Assembly (NCBI GenBank): GCA_964646605.1
Contig: CAZYEX010000070.1
Location: 1 to 62,417 of the forward strand
Reading direction: 5' to 3'
DNA length: 62,417 nt
From: SBAX01 sp964646605
Lineage (GTDB): Bacteria > Planctomycetota > Phycisphaerae > UBA1845
Both the position numbers and the translations under genes were made by a program. Below the pieces are notes generated by a model. It did not search any database, was not told where the DNA came from, and saw only the letters and a program-made list of their open reading frames with translations. Position 1 is the first letter of the stretch. Every line of letters begins with the position of its first letter. Of this stretch, positions 39,941 to 49,269 are shown in pieces.

Positions 39941-42724
39941 TCAAGGTCCGCTCGGCGCCGGTGATCCCGGCGGTGCGACCTCGACGCGGCGCTGTTCGTC
40001 ATCCAGCCGCTGCGTGGCCTGGCGTACCTCCGCCACACGACGGTGGTCCGGGCCCAAGGCCGCGGTCAGAACTTCGTCCGCCTTGGCGAGCGACGCCCGC
40101 GCGTCCTCCAGTTTCCCAAGGCCCAGTTCCGCAAGCCCGATTCGATAGTGCATGGTGCCGACGATGGCATGTTCGGGGGGGAGCGTCTTCGAGCCCCTGG
40201 TCATCGCGTCGGCGAGTGAACCTAGCGCCTCGACGAATCGACCCTGGTCGATTCGCACGGCGGCGAGGTTGGACATGCCGCCGACCGTGTCGGGATGGTC
40301 CTCGCCCAGCACGCGTTGACGAAGCTCCACAACTTCTTGAAACAGTCGCTCAGCCTCGTCGAGGTGCCCGAGCTTCCAAACCGAGTAGGCCAGGTTGTTC
40401 ATGGCCGTAATCGTGAAAGGGTGCTCCGGGCCGCTCACCCGCTGGTAACGCGGCAGGAGGTCGGCGAAGAGCGCTCCGGCTTTCTCGAATTGTCCGCTGC
40501 TGGTGTACACGAACCCGAGGTTGGCGTTCGACAAGAGGGCGTCCGGATGATCGGGCCCCAGGGTCCGGGCCCGCAATTCGTGAACTTCGGCGTGGAGCTT
40601 CTCCGCTTCCTCAAAGCGCCCCTGATAGCTGCAAAGAAGCCCAAGATTGTCCAAGGCAATCTGCGTGATCGGATGTTGGTCGCCCAGCACCCGCCGACCG
40701 CGCTCGATCGCCGTGCGAAACAGCGGCTCGGCGTCGTCGTAGCGCCCGAGATTCATCCGCACGTAGGCCAGACTATTGAGCGTGGCGATGGCGCTTAAGG
40801 AGTCCACGCCAAGCACTCGGGTCTTGCGCTCCAGCATTTCGGCGTGCAGGCGTTCGGACTCCTCATATTGCCCGGACTGCTCATAGGCGACGGCCAAGGT
40901 GTCCCAGGAAACCATGCTTTCCATCGCATCGGGACCCAGGACCGCGCGGCGCCCCTCGGCCGCCGCCCTCAGGACCACGACGGCATCGGACGCGCGACCT
41001 TCATCGAGATGAAACTCGCCCAAGGTGTGTCGGGCGTAAAGGGTCGTGGGGTGGGTTGCTCCCAACGTCGCTTCGCCGAGCTCGAGGGCGGTGCGAACGA
41101 GCGGTCCCGCCTCCGCGAAATTGGCCAGCAGTCGTTTCGCATTCCCCAAGCGCGCCCGCGCCAGGATCGTGCCTTCGCCGCGCTCGCCCCCATTCGCTCG
41201 AAGCAGCTCGAACGACCGGCTCAAGTGCGACTCGGCAAGGGCGTATTCGCCGAGGCTCTCGTAGGTGACCCCCAGCGTGCCGCGAATCGACGCCTCGACC
41301 AAGGGTTGATCCTGGAACCGTGATTCGATTTTTTTCGACGCGGTGTCAAGCACATGGCGCATGGTGACGTTGGGATCCGGGGTTCGATCGGGATCGACGG
41401 ATGCCAGCAGGTCCTCATTGAGGAACCGGTTGATCGCCTCCGCGACGGTGCGTTGCTGGGCCTCGCGGTGCGCGGATCGAGCGCTGACAATCGCGGCCGT
41501 GGTCAGCGCCGCGGCGACGAGCAGCGCCGCGAACACCGCCGCCTTGTTTCGCACGCAGAACTTCGCCGCCCGGTATCGCCAGGTCAGCGCTCGAGCGCGA
41601 ACCGGCAAGCCGGAAAGGAATCTCTGCAAGTCATCAGTCAATTGCTCAACGGAAAGATAGCGTTCCGCGGGGTTCTTGCGAAGCGCCTTGAGAACGATGG
41701 TGTCCAGATCGCCCGGCAACGGGCGCTTCATGCGGAAGCTGCCCGGATCAGAACGAGCTTTGGCGGTCAGCTTTGCGCTGGGGCGGATCGGCTCTTGTTC
41801 GCAGATCGCCCGTTCGTATTCCGCCCGTGATCGCGTGGTGAGCTGGTATGGCTCCTGGCCGGTGAGCAATTCGTAGAGGATCACCCCCAGGGCATACGTG
41901 TCCGTCGCGGTCGTGACCCGTTCATTGCGGACCTGCTCCGGGCTGGCGTAGCGCGGGGTCAGCAGGCGATGCTCGGAGGCCGTGGTCACCGGCGAGTCGT
42001 CGTCGGGCTTGAGAATCTTGGCGATCCCGAAGTCCAGGAGTTTTGGAGCGCCTTCCACGGAGACGAGTATGTTGGTCGGCTTGAGGTCGCGGTGAACGAT
42101 CAGGTTTTGATGGGCAAATTGCACGGCCCCGCAGACCTGCACGAACAAACGCAGTTTCTCACTGAGCGACGCTTGCCGATCGGTGCAATACTTCGTGATG
42201 GAACACCCGTCGATGAACTCCATGACCAGATACGGTCGTCCGTCCGCCGTCGCCCCCCCGTCCAGTAGACGAGCGATATGGGGGTGTTCCAGGGAGGCCA
42301 GCACCTGGCGCTCGCGGCGGAACCGGCGCAGGACGTCCTCGGTGTCCATGCCGCGCTTGATGAGCTTCACGGCCACACGCTGCTCGAATTGTTGATCGGC
42401 GCGCGTCGCCAGCCAGACCGTTCCCATCCCACCGGCCCCGATCAGCCGCTCGATCTGAAACGGACCGACCCGCCCACCGACCCGGGCGACGGGATCGTCC
42501 CCAGCCGCGGACAAGAATGCATCCGCCGGGCGTCCGATCGGCGCTTCGAATCCCACGGCGGCCTCGTCGGCGCGAAGCAGCTTCCTCAGTTCATCCCCTA
42601 GCCGCGGGTCCTCCGCCGACAGCCGCTCGATAACGGCGGCGCGACCCCCCTCCGCCATGTTCAACACCTCATGGAAAACGGCGTCGAGTCGCTGCCAATC
42701 GAGCGGAGCCTGTTGCGGTTTCAT
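39941..42724 (-). CDS. Membrane Ser/Thr kinase with TPR sensor domain
   Basis: A 927-aa kinase. The N-terminal helical region (1-85) includes LDAVFHEVLNMAEGGRAAVI, typical of this planctomycete/acidobacterial group. The kinase domain has GAGGMG (96-101), VAVK (K120), HRDLKPTN (211-218), DFG (231-233) and TPRYASPEQV. A single membrane helix near 400 is followed by about ten tetratricopeptide repeats (about 480-900) with NLA/LG-x-x-Y and LGxxHPxT marks, as in kinesin-light-chain-type TPRs. The start overlaps the ECF sigma gene stop (ATGA), so they are coupled; the kinase probably controls that sigma factor's activity. Confidence 0.92.
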   Translation of the reverse strand: MKPQQAPLDWQRLDAVFHEVLNMAEGGRAAVIERLSAEDPRLGDELRKLLRADEAAVGFEAPIGRPADAFLSAAGDDPVARVGGRVGPFQIERLIGAGGMGTVWLATRADQQFEQRVAVKLIKRGMDTEDVLRRFRRERQVLASLEHPHIARLLDGGATADGRPYLVMEFIDGCSITKYCTDRQASLSEKLRLFVQVCGAVQFAHQNLIVHRDLKPTNILVSVEGAPKLLDFGIAKILKPDDDSPVTTASEHRLLTPRYASPEQVRNERVTTATDTYALGVILYELLTGQEPYQLTTRSRAEYERAICEQEPIRPSAKLTAKARSDPGSFRMKRPLPGDLDTIVLKALRKNPAERYLSVEQLTDDLQRFLSGLPVRARALTWRYRAAKFCVRNKAAVFAALLVAAALTTAAIVSARSAHREAQQRTVAEAINRFLNEDLLASVDPDRTPDPNVTMRHVLDTASKKIESRFQDQPLVEASIRGTLGVTYESLGEYALAESHLSRSFELLRANGGERGEGTILARARLGNAKRLLANFAEAGPLVRTALELGEATLGATHPTTLYARHTLGEFHLDEGRASDAVVVLRAAAEGRRAVLGPDAMESMVSWDTLAVAYEQSGQYEESERLHAEMLERKTRVLGVDSLSAIATLNSLAYVRMNLGRYDDAEPLFRTAIERGRRVLGDQHPITQIALDNLGLLCSYQGRFEEAEKLHAEVHELRARTLGPDHPDALLSNANLGFVYTSSGQFEKAGALFADLLPRYQRVSGPEHPFTITAMNNLAYSVWKLGHLDEAERLFQEVVELRQRVLGEDHPDTVGGMSNLAAVRIDQGRFVEALGSLADAMTRGSKTLPPEHAIVGTMHYRIGLAELGLGKLEDARASLAKADEVLTAALGPDHRRVAEVRQATQRLDDEQRRVEVAPPGSPAPSGP

Positions 42725-43317
42725 GGACGCGCTTCCCGCGATGAGTCTTGCCTCTCGTCGAGCCGATTGCGCAGCCAGGCCCGTGCGAACCGCCAATCAC
42801 GCTCCACCGTCGCCGTGGAAACACCCAACGCCTCGGCCGTTTCCTCGATCGTGCATCCGGCGAAGAACCTCAGCTCGACTACCCGCGCTTTCTGCCGATC
42901 GCGCTCGGCAAGCTCCACCATGGCTTCGTGCAAATCGAGCAAATCCACGTCCGTCTCGGGAAAACAAAGCGTGATTTCCTCCAGATCGATCCGCCCCCCT
43001 TGCGGTCCCCGCTTCCCCGCTTTCCGCGCCAGGGCATGGTTGATCAGGATTCGACGCATGACCTTGGCCGCGACGCGAAAGAAGTGCGACCGGTTCTCCC
43101 ACCGCGGGCCATGACCCCCCGCCAACCGCACATAGGCCTCGTGGACCAGCGCCGTCGCCTGCAACGTGTGATCCGGCCGCTCATGGCGAAGGTACCCCTC
43201 GGACAAGGCGCGAAGCTCGTCGTAAACCAGCGGCAGGAGCTTGGCGAACGCCGTGGCCTGATCGGTCGACTCCAAGTCCGCCAGAATCTGCGTAATCTCC
43301 GCCTTGTCCGCCGTCAT
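42721..43317 (-). CDS. ECF-type RNA polymerase sigma factor (Sig-70_X6 group)
   Basis: A 198-aa sigma factor of the planctomycete/acidobacterial ECF group. Region 2 spans about 15-95 (LLPLVYDELRALSEGYLRHE, then TLQATALVHEAYVRL and WENRSHFFRVAAKVMRRILI), and region 4 about 125-190 with RDRQKARVVELRFFAGCTIE and GVSTATVERDWRFARAWL as the -35-binding HTH. No anti-sigma factor gene is adjacent; the downstream kinase overlaps by 4 nt and is the likely regulator, as in ECF groups linked to Ser/Thr kinases. ATG 43317 is used; an upstream ATG 27 nt earlier is possible. Confidence 0.92.
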   Translation of the reverse strand: MTADKAEITQILADLESTDQATAFAKLLPLVYDELRALSEGYLRHERPDHTLQATALVHEAYVRLAGGHGPRWENRSHFFRVAAKVMRRILINHALARKAGKRGPQGGRIDLEEITLCFPETDVDLLDLHEAMVELAERDRQKARVVELRFFAGCTIEETAEALGVSTATVERDWRFARAWLRNRLDERQDSSREARP

Positions 43318-43406
43318 CGCCCCCCGCCCCAAACCGCGATCCAAAAAAAGTGATGGAACCTAGCCCCGAATCTTGCCTATCCCTTTGGCCGAACGCTAGC
43401 GGGATG

Positions 43407-43435
43407 ATTGTACCCGCCGGGCCAAGTGGAATGAA
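43407..43435 (-). promoter_or_regulatory. Possible promoter of the sigma-kinase operon
   Basis: On the minus strand TTCATT (43435-43430) and TACAAT (43412-43407) are spaced by 17 bp. The -10 is good, the -35 weak. It may equally be recognised by an alternative sigma factor. Confidence 0.35.
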
Positions 43436-43530
43436 ACCCCGAACCGAAACCGCAGCGACCCCGGGGAATGTCCGGTAAGGATGTTCCCGGCAAGCACGGG
43501 GCGCTGGGGAGAGTCTGGAGTACGTGGAGA

Positions 43531-44937
43531 ATGAAGATGCTTTGTACGATGCGAAGGATACTCACCGTGGCGGTTTGCCTGGCAGCGATTTCGACCGTCG
43601 CGTCGGCTAGGGAATTGCCCATCAAGTACCAAGGTCAGCTCAAGGTCGACGGTGCCCCACTGAACGGGCTGGTCGACCTCGCGGTCACGTTGTTCGACGT
43701 GGAAACGCAGGGAACGAGCCTCGCCCTGACGGAACACACCGCCGTCGAGGTCGTGAACGGGCTGTTTACCATCGACCTGGTGTTCGACCCGGGCCTGTTC
43801 GACGGCGACTCGCGCTTCCTCGAGATTGCCGTCCGCAACCCCCATGATCCGACCGATGTTGGGGGTTTCAGGAAACTCGCCCCGCGCCAAGCCCTGACTT
43901 GGGCGCCATTCGCCCTCCACGCGTTCAATGCGCCCGATGGACACTCGCTGGACGCCGCCGACGGATCGCCGGGCAACGCGCTCTTCGTCGACGCCGACGG
44001 CGAGGTGGGAATTGGAACGACTACGCCGCTCGCACCGCTCCACGTCGTCGGTGATGTACGGACGGAAGGAGCGACCGGTTACAACACGCGAAATCCGAAC
44101 AACGTAGGCGCGAACGCCATCTTCGGTTGGCTGAACGATGTCGCCCGCCTCCGCATCGGGGGGTCCGGCGCCGGTGCCGCGAACGGTCTGGACATCCAGA
44201 CCACCAGCGACCGCAGCCTGATGCGACTCCTGCACTCCGGAGAGGTGGGCATCTCCACGACGACGCCGGAGACGGAACTCGACGCGCGTAGCCTGGCCGC
44301 CACCGACGCCGGTCGCGTTCGAGCGGCAAACTCGACAGCCGACACTTGGGTCCAATTCTGGTCCGGACACACCGATGGCGCTAACGACCCCGCGATTATC
44401 TGGTCGGATGACGCCGCAGCCGACGATCTGCGTTTCGGCACAGGCGACCAGGACGGCGGACCGTTCACCGAGCGCATGCGGATCACCGGGGCCGGTAACG
44501 TGGGAATCGGAGTCACCAATCCGACCACGAAACTGCAAGTCGCCGGCCTGATTCAGAGCACCACCGGCGGAATGCGTTTTCCGGACGGCACGACCCAGGC
44601 GACGGCCCAAGTGCAGGGTCCAGCGGGCCCACCCGGCCCGGCGGGTCCGGCGGGACCGGCAGGTCCCACAGGACCCCGTGGACCGACGGGACTGACGGGA
44701 GCAACGGGACCGGCAGGTCCGATCGGGCCGACCGGAGTTCCCGCAACCAGCTTCGCCCTCTGCGGAACCAGCATGACTTGCTCGACCGCGTGCGGAGGCT
44801 CCGCCAACGTGCTCGGTGAATCGCACGAGAGCGGCTCCGGAACCCCCGGCGCCGGCTGTACTGCAACCTCCGACACCGGCTCCTGCGAATCGATTTCCAC
44901 GCTCTCCGACGACTGTTGTGTCTGCAAGCAACCGTAA
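43531..44937 (+). CDS. Secreted tail-fibre-like protein with collagen-like repeats
   Basis: A 468-aa exported protein (signal peptide MKMLCTMRRILTVAVCLAAI ending VASA). The N-terminal domain starts PIKYQGQLKVDGAPLNGLVD and includes VNGLFTIDLVF and APRQALTWAPFA, a module shared with the proteins at 49485 and 53546. Then come 'VGIGTTTP'-type repeats (EVGIGTTTPLAPLHVVGD, NVGIGVTNPTTKLQVAG), as in phage tail-fibre-like proteins, and FPDGTTQATA. Residues about 385-420 form a collagen-like run of Gly-X-Y triplets (GPAGPPGPAGPAGPAGPTG...). The end is Cys-rich. A trimeric surface fibre is a reasonable inference. Confidence 0.8.
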   Translation: MKMLCTMRRILTVAVCLAAISTVASARELPIKYQGQLKVDGAPLNGLVDLAVTLFDVETQGTSLALTEHTAVEVVNGLFTIDLVFDPGLFDGDSRFLEIAVRNPHDPTDVGGFRKLAPRQALTWAPFALHAFNAPDGHSLDAADGSPGNALFVDADGEVGIGTTTPLAPLHVVGDVRTEGATGYNTRNPNNVGANAIFGWLNDVARLRIGGSGAGAANGLDIQTTSDRSLMRLLHSGEVGISTTTPETELDARSLAATDAGRVRAANSTADTWVQFWSGHTDGANDPAIIWSDDAAADDLRFGTGDQDGGPFTERMRITGAGNVGIGVTNPTTKLQVAGLIQSTTGGMRFPDGTTQATAQVQGPAGPPGPAGPAGPAGPTGPRGPTGLTGATGPAGPIGPTGVPATSFALCGTSMTCSTACGGSANVLGESHESGSGTPGAGCTATSDTGSCESISTLSDDCCVCKQP

Positions 44938-45013
44938 GAACATAGACCCTATGTCGAAAACCGGCACTGAGCCGCGACCGTGAGGGAGCGGGTCCCAACG
45001 AGGCACGAATGCG

Positions 45014-45433
45014 ATGAAGCGATTACATCCCACAAAATTATCGGTCATGCTCCTGCTGCCAATCATTGGCACTTCGGCGATCGTCGCTCAAGAATTCGAC
45101 CTCACCTGGCACACGGTCGACGGCGGCGGGGTCATGCGAAGCACTGGCGGAAACCTGGAGCTGTCCGGCACCATCGGCCAAGCCGACGCCGGACGGATGT
45201 CCAACGGGAGGCTCGACCTAACCGGCGGATTTTGGTTCGAAATCGGCCCTGGCGATTGTACCGAAGACGGTGGAACCAACCTCATCGATTATTCCGAGTT
45301 CACCGGGTGCTACTCCGGGCCGCTCGTCGACGGCATCGGCCCGACGTGCCTGGCCTGCTTCGATTTCGACGGCGATGACGATGTGGACCTGCGCGACTTC
45401 GCGGCGTTGCAAAACAACATCAACGTTCCGTGA
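45014..45433 (+). CDS. Small secreted protein with dockerin-like EF-hand
   Basis: A 139-aa exported protein. The signal peptide is MKRLHPTKLSVMLLLPIIG ending IVA. The mature part has a beta domain (TWHTVDGGGVMRSTGGNLEL, SGTIGQADAG, LTGGFW) seen in many planctomycete secreted proteins, and the C-terminus ends FDFDGDDDVDLRDFAALQNN, a single dockerin-type calcium-binding EF-hand loop (D-x-D-x-D). It may dock to cohesin-like surface partners, but none is seen in the window. It lies 76 bp after the collagen-like gene. Confidence 0.8.
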   Translation: MKRLHPTKLSVMLLLPIIGTSAIVAQEFDLTWHTVDGGGVMRSTGGNLELSGTIGQADAGRMSNGRLDLTGGFWFEIGPGDCTEDGGTNLIDYSEFTGCYSGPLVDGIGPTCLACFDFDGDDDVDLRDFAALQNNINVP

Positions 45434-45645
45434 GATCCATATGCAGCCCGGGCGACGAGGGGTGTCGCTTCCTGAAGCTCGCCGAAACGGTCGTCGCGCG
45501 CTTTGAGTTCGAGCTCCTTATCGGGCCCCGCGCTTGGCGCCGTCAAAACGGCCTTTGACTCCGCCCCTTCCATATCGCAGCTTTGGGAGGGGGAGAATGC
45601 GCTCTCGGTACGTGGACGCCGTGAGAGGATCGGAGTGCATGGCCT

Positions 45646-47568
45646 ATGATCGTTCGTGAATCCCCCACCGATCGACCACACACCTTCACCTTATCGGTCT
45701 TCGCGGCGTTGATCGCCGCGGTGGCCGAGGTCGCCGTTCGGTTCACCGCCTCCCACGAAAACTTTGGCCTGGACCAACTGTTCCTGGCGCTGTCCGTGAA
45801 CGTCGCCGTCCTCGGAATGGTTGCCGTACTTGCCCTGGCCATGGTCTCGCTCGCCTGTCGAGTGACCGCAGGTGTCACCGGTTCCGCACCCCAGGCGAGG
45901 GCCGCAAGACGCCCGTTTCTGGCCGTGGGGCTGGTTAGCGCAACGCTCATCGCAGCCACAGACTTCCTGGGATTCGAACCCGGTCTTTCCATGGCCGCGA
46001 CCCTGTGCGGCGTTTCCACCGCCGGATGCGCGGCGGGCGCAATCTCCAGGCCGTTGGCGACGTGGCGGCCGTTTCGATTCGCCCTGGCAAGATTCGGGAT
46101 CGCCCTGACCTGGATCCTCTGCGTAACGGGCAGCGTCCGAGCTTTTGGTGCCACATACCGACATCTCCAGCCATGGACATCGCCGCCGAACGTCGCTCCC
46201 GTCAAGGACCAAGCGGCGCCTCCCCACATCTTCGTCTTGGTGCTCGACACCCTGCGCTTTGACCGCGTCGGCGTCTACGGCGAATCGAAGCTCACCCCTC
46301 ATCTCGACCGACTCGCCAAGTCGTCGATCGTTTATCGCAACGCCATCAGCACCGCTCCGTGGACGCTTCCCATGCACGCCAGCCTGTTCACCGGCCTGTA
46401 TCCCCACGAGCACGGCGTCAGTTGGGGCCATTACCGACTCGACGAGCGCCAGCCGGTCCTCGCCGAACTGTTGACGGAACGCGGATACCACACGCTCGCC
46501 GTCTCCAACAACCGGCTCCTCAGCCGCGACAACGGATTCGCACGAGGCTTCGACTTGTTCCTCGAAACCCCCACCGATGTCCATCTGAAGGGTTGGCGGC
46601 TCGCCTTGCGTTGCGCCACGCCACGTCGCATCGCCGAGTGGCTAGGACTCCCACAACTCGTTGCCGAGGACGCCGGTTCGGCGTGGACCAACTGGCTCGT
46701 CAAACGGCACCTGAAAACCCAATCCGCCGCCGATCGCCCCCTCTTCGCTTTCATCAACTATTTCGAGCCTCACGATCCCTATCTTCCGCCGCAGCCCTAC
46801 TTCGAGTCCCACCTCACCCCCGCCCAGCGCGATGCGGCTCGTCAGCTCCACCAGACCCAGGACGATCTCGCCGCCCATGCTTGCGGTGTCACTCGGACCT
46901 TCGACGAAGACCAAATCCAACTTATGGCCGCCCTCTACGACGCCGAAGTCGCCTATCAAGACGCGATGGTCGGCGATCTACTGAAAACCCTCGAGGAATC
47001 AGGGCTTCTGCAAACCTCGTGGCTGGTGGTGACCAGTGACCACGGAGAATTGTTCGGTGAATCGAACATGGTCTTCCACACCGCTGGGTCGCATTACCAA
47101 CTGCTTCATGTACCGCTCATCGTGCGTCCGCCAGGGGGTGTCGAGGGACGATTCGTGGACGCCCCCGTTCAACCGGTTGACATCTTCGCAACCTTGCTCG
47201 AAGCCGCCGGCGGAACTCTGCCGCCGCACGTCGACCGCTCGCATCCGTTGCCGCTCGACGATACCGCAACTTCGCCACGCTCGTTGTGCGTGTCGCAAAC
47301 CTTCGGCGCCTCGATCTCGGGCCTGTCCGTGGCCCAATACCGCGACCTGCAGATGGACTTCTCCCGCTGGATGCGATGGGTGACCTCCGTCTACGCCGAC
47401 GGGTTCCTGCTGGAGCTCAACGAAAACGGGCCGCAGTCCCTCCACGACGTCCGTCGGGACGCGGCCATGAAGGACAATCTTCTGCACCAGCGGCCTGACG
47501 TCGTGAAGGACATTCTCACCCGCTACCGAGAGTGGACCAGGGACAAACAAGAAGGAGGGCCCATGTGA
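45646..47568 (+). CDS. Membrane-anchored sulfatase-like hydrolase/phosphotransferase
   Basis: A 640-aa protein: N-terminal membrane region with about four helices (15-30, 45-72, 92-130, 148-165), then an alkaline-phosphatase-superfamily catalytic domain. Metal-binding D201 is in VLVLDTLRFDRVGVYG, and DHGELFG is a later metal site. At the nucleophile position the sequence is APWTLPMHASLFTG, so Thr240 replaces the Cys/Ser that would become formylglycine. That pattern is typical of phosphoglycerol- or phosphoethanolamine-transferase-like and related hydrolases, so true sulfatase activity is doubtful. It overlaps by 1 nt the small protein gene that follows. Confidence 0.8.
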   Translation: MIVRESPTDRPHTFTLSVFAALIAAVAEVAVRFTASHENFGLDQLFLALSVNVAVLGMVAVLALAMVSLACRVTAGVTGSAPQARAARRPFLAVGLVSATLIAATDFLGFEPGLSMAATLCGVSTAGCAAGAISRPLATWRPFRFALARFGIALTWILCVTGSVRAFGATYRHLQPWTSPPNVAPVKDQAAPPHIFVLVLDTLRFDRVGVYGESKLTPHLDRLAKSSIVYRNAISTAPWTLPMHASLFTGLYPHEHGVSWGHYRLDERQPVLAELLTERGYHTLAVSNNRLLSRDNGFARGFDLFLETPTDVHLKGWRLALRCATPRRIAEWLGLPQLVAEDAGSAWTNWLVKRHLKTQSAADRPLFAFINYFEPHDPYLPPQPYFESHLTPAQRDAARQLHQTQDDLAAHACGVTRTFDEDQIQLMAALYDAEVAYQDAMVGDLLKTLEESGLLQTSWLVVTSDHGELFGESNMVFHTAGSHYQLLHVPLIVRPPGGVEGRFVDAPVQPVDIFATLLEAAGGTLPPHVDRSHPLPLDDTATSPRSLCVSQTFGASISGLSVAQYRDLQMDFSRWMRWVTSVYADGFLLELNENGPQSLHDVRRDAAMKDNLLHQRPDVVKDILTRYREWTRDKQEGGPM

Positions 47569-47834
47569 TGAAACGCCCATACATGAGACTATGGTTCATG
47601 GTGGTCGCCAACTTGGCGTTGCTGATCGGTCCCGCCATGAACCAGGCCTGTGCCTATGTCGGCCCCGGAGCGGGCGGCGGAGGCCGCTCCGGCGTGGGTG
47701 TCGCGAGCGTCCTCGTTTTCCTTCTCGCCGCCGCCGTCGGGCTTTGCGTCCTTTGCGCCCTCATCGCCTTGGTCTACGCGGCCGCACAGCGACTTCGACT
47801 CTGGGTTCGCGCCAAACACTCCGTGGATTCCTGA
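47568..47834 (+). CDS. Small secreted/membrane protein of unknown function
   Basis: An 88-aa protein: N-terminal hydrophobic segment (about 9-24), then a Gly-rich stretch (YVGPGAGGGGRSGVG) and a second membrane helix (about 46-72), ending in a basic tail. I recognise no family. The 'Y(V)GPGAG' motif after a signal-like segment recurs in small planctomycete and cyanobacterial proteins next to membrane hydrolases. It shares one base with the upstream stop (TGATG) and has AAGGAGGG 8 nt before ATG, so it is an operon partner of the sulfatase-like protein. Confidence 0.65.
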   Translation: MKRPYMRLWFMVVANLALLIGPAMNQACAYVGPGAGGGGRSGVGVASVLVFLLAAAVGLCVLCALIALVYAAAQRLRLWVRAKHSVDS

Positions 47835-48002
47835 ACCGTTCGGAAGCGCCGGCCCACCAGCGGCCGGCGCGCTACGTCACACCGGCAAGCCCGGGGAAGG
47901 AGTGCCCCCCGGGATCGTGTAAACTGCGGCTGTATCGCGGCTCGCAATGGTGGGCAAGCCGCCTTGCTCAAACCCTCGAGCCCTATCCCACCCGCTAGTT
48001 CT

Positions 48003-48018
48003 GGGGGTTTCGACCCCC
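48003..48018. terminator. Hairpin with TTCG tetraloop
   Basis: GGGGGT-TTCG-ACCCCC is a perfect 6-bp stem with an extra-stable UUCG-type loop. No T-tract. It lies about 170 nt after the nearest stop and could end the sulfatase-like operon. Confidence 0.5.
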
Positions 48019-48130
48019 TCCCGCCACAAGTCCTGGAGTTGCGCCGCACGAAGCTGGCCGACCCCCCAACCCAGGGAAACCGTGTTCCGCCCCCTTGCGG
48101 CCGGCCCCTGGAGAAACGAGGGTTTGGGGA

Positions 48131-48159
48131 TTGAACCGTTCTCGAGCCGGTGCTATACT
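48131..48159 (+). promoter_or_regulatory. Promoter of the PEP-CTERM-like gene
   Basis: TTGAAC (48131-48136) and TATACT (48154-48159), 17-bp spacer. The leader to ATG 48287 is about 120 nt. The same -35 and spacing recur at 49270-49298 before the next surface-protein gene. Confidence 0.65.
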
Positions 48160-48286
48160 GGGGCGGGGTAGGTCTGCGGCTGCTGGCCGAAGGAGCGGGG
48201 CCGCGGGGCCTTGTTTGATTCGTGGAGAGCTGAACGGACGACCTCCTGCGCCCGAAACTTGTCGCGTGCAGTTGGGAGAGGATCTC

Positions 48287-49084
48287 ATGCGTGTAACCGG
48301 TTCCCGAGTTCGTGCCAGCGTGATGGCAGTGGTGGCGCTCGCTTCGGCAGGCGCTGCGAACGCCAATCTGACCACGGTGCGTCCGCCCTATGGCAGCGAG
48401 GCCACCCATGCTCAGATTTTCACCCACGTGTACGGCGCCTTCGGCGGCGCGTTCAACGGCGCGGCCGGTCCGGGCGCATCGTCCTACACGAACGGGACCG
48501 TGACCGCGACGCGCGTCGACGACTACTTCTCCGGCGGGCCGGGGAACCCACTGAACTTGGTCACGGGCGCCCCGGGCGGTTCCTCGTCGGACCAACAATG
48601 GGTCGATGGTATCGCCGTAACCTCCGCTGAGGCCAAGTTCGCCGCCTTCTCACAGCAATTCGGTTACGACGAGGGCGGCGGGTACGTCAAACTCTTTGAC
48701 GTGACTATGACCGGTCCGACGGGGTTCGATGTCGCCGGTACCGGCGCGCATCACTTTTCGCTGGGCGTTCCGTGGAACTGGGTTCGCTCCGGCCAGGGCG
48801 GCACCTTCTATTCCCAATCGTGGCGCAACAAGGACAAGTTGGACCACATGGTGACCTATCAGATCACCGGTCTTCCCGGCTTGGATCCCGGCGAGACGGT
48901 GTGGATGCTCTTCTTTGAAGACCTGCGCGGTTCGTTCAGCGCCGGCACGTCGGACCGTGACTTCAACGATCTGGGCGTCGAGGTCCGAGCGTCGGTGGCC
49001 GTGGTCCCCGCCCCCAGCGCCGCCGCACTCGGTGCCCTCGGTCTTGGGCTGGTGGGTCTGTTCCGGCGCCGCCGGATTCCGTAG
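48287..49084 (+). CDS. PEP-CTERM-like surface protein with DUF4114 domain
   Basis: A 265-aa exported protein (signal peptide RVTGSRVRASVMAVVALASA ending GAANA). The C-terminal half has DPGETVWMLFFEDLRGSFSA followed by DRDFNDLGVEV, the DUF4114 calcium-binding-like motif. The extreme C-terminus is VPAPSAAALGALGLGLVGLF followed by RRRR: sorting motif, hydrophobic segment and basic tail of the PEP-CTERM/exosortase type in its planctomycete PAPS variant. It should be anchored or released at the surface by an exosortase-like enzyme encoded elsewhere. ATG 48287 has GGGAGAGG upstream. Confidence 0.85.
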   Translation: MRVTGSRVRASVMAVVALASAGAANANLTTVRPPYGSEATHAQIFTHVYGAFGGAFNGAAGPGASSYTNGTVTATRVDDYFSGGPGNPLNLVTGAPGGSSSDQQWVDGIAVTSAEAKFAAFSQQFGYDEGGGYVKLFDVTMTGPTGFDVAGTGAHHFSLGVPWNWVRSGQGGTFYSQSWRNKDKLDHMVTYQITGLPGLDPGETVWMLFFEDLRGSFSAGTSDRDFNDLGVEVRASVAVVPAPSAAALGALGLGLVGLFRRRRIP

Positions 49085-49194
49085 CTCCTAGCCAATCGAA
49101 GCGTTTCAGTCCGCTCGCCGCGATCCGATCCCGGCGAGGGACGCGTCGCCAACCTTTTCCTCCCAAAGCCATTTCCGGCACGCTAAACACGTAC

Positions 49195-49209
49195 CCCCCT
49201 TGAAGGGGG
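49195..49209. terminator. Hairpin after the PEP-CTERM-like gene
   Basis: CCCCCT-TGA-AGGGGG forms a perfect 6-bp stem with a 3-nt loop. No T-tract. About 110 nt after the stop codon. Confidence 0.5.
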
Positions 49210-49269
49210 AGGGGTTGACCCCGCCGATTCTGTCACGGACCCGCGCAACCTCGGTTTCTGCCTTCGGCA

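Larger units (their letters stand above)
47835..48286. other. Intergenic region with hairpin and promoter
   Basis: About 450 bp without a gene. It holds a TTCG-loop hairpin at 48003-48018, C/G-rich sequence, and the promoter of the PEP-CTERM-like gene at 48131-48159, then a leader of about 120 nt. I see nothing else in it. Confidence 0.6.

Noticed and set aside
38914..40410. 498-codon plus-strand frame inside the GGT-like gene and the kinase antisense
   Set aside because: Shadow frame crossing two unrelated genes; no domain.
47835..48130. Small non-coding RNA or tRNA in the spacer
   Set aside because: Only short hairpins are present; no cloverleaf or conserved tRNA boxes were found.
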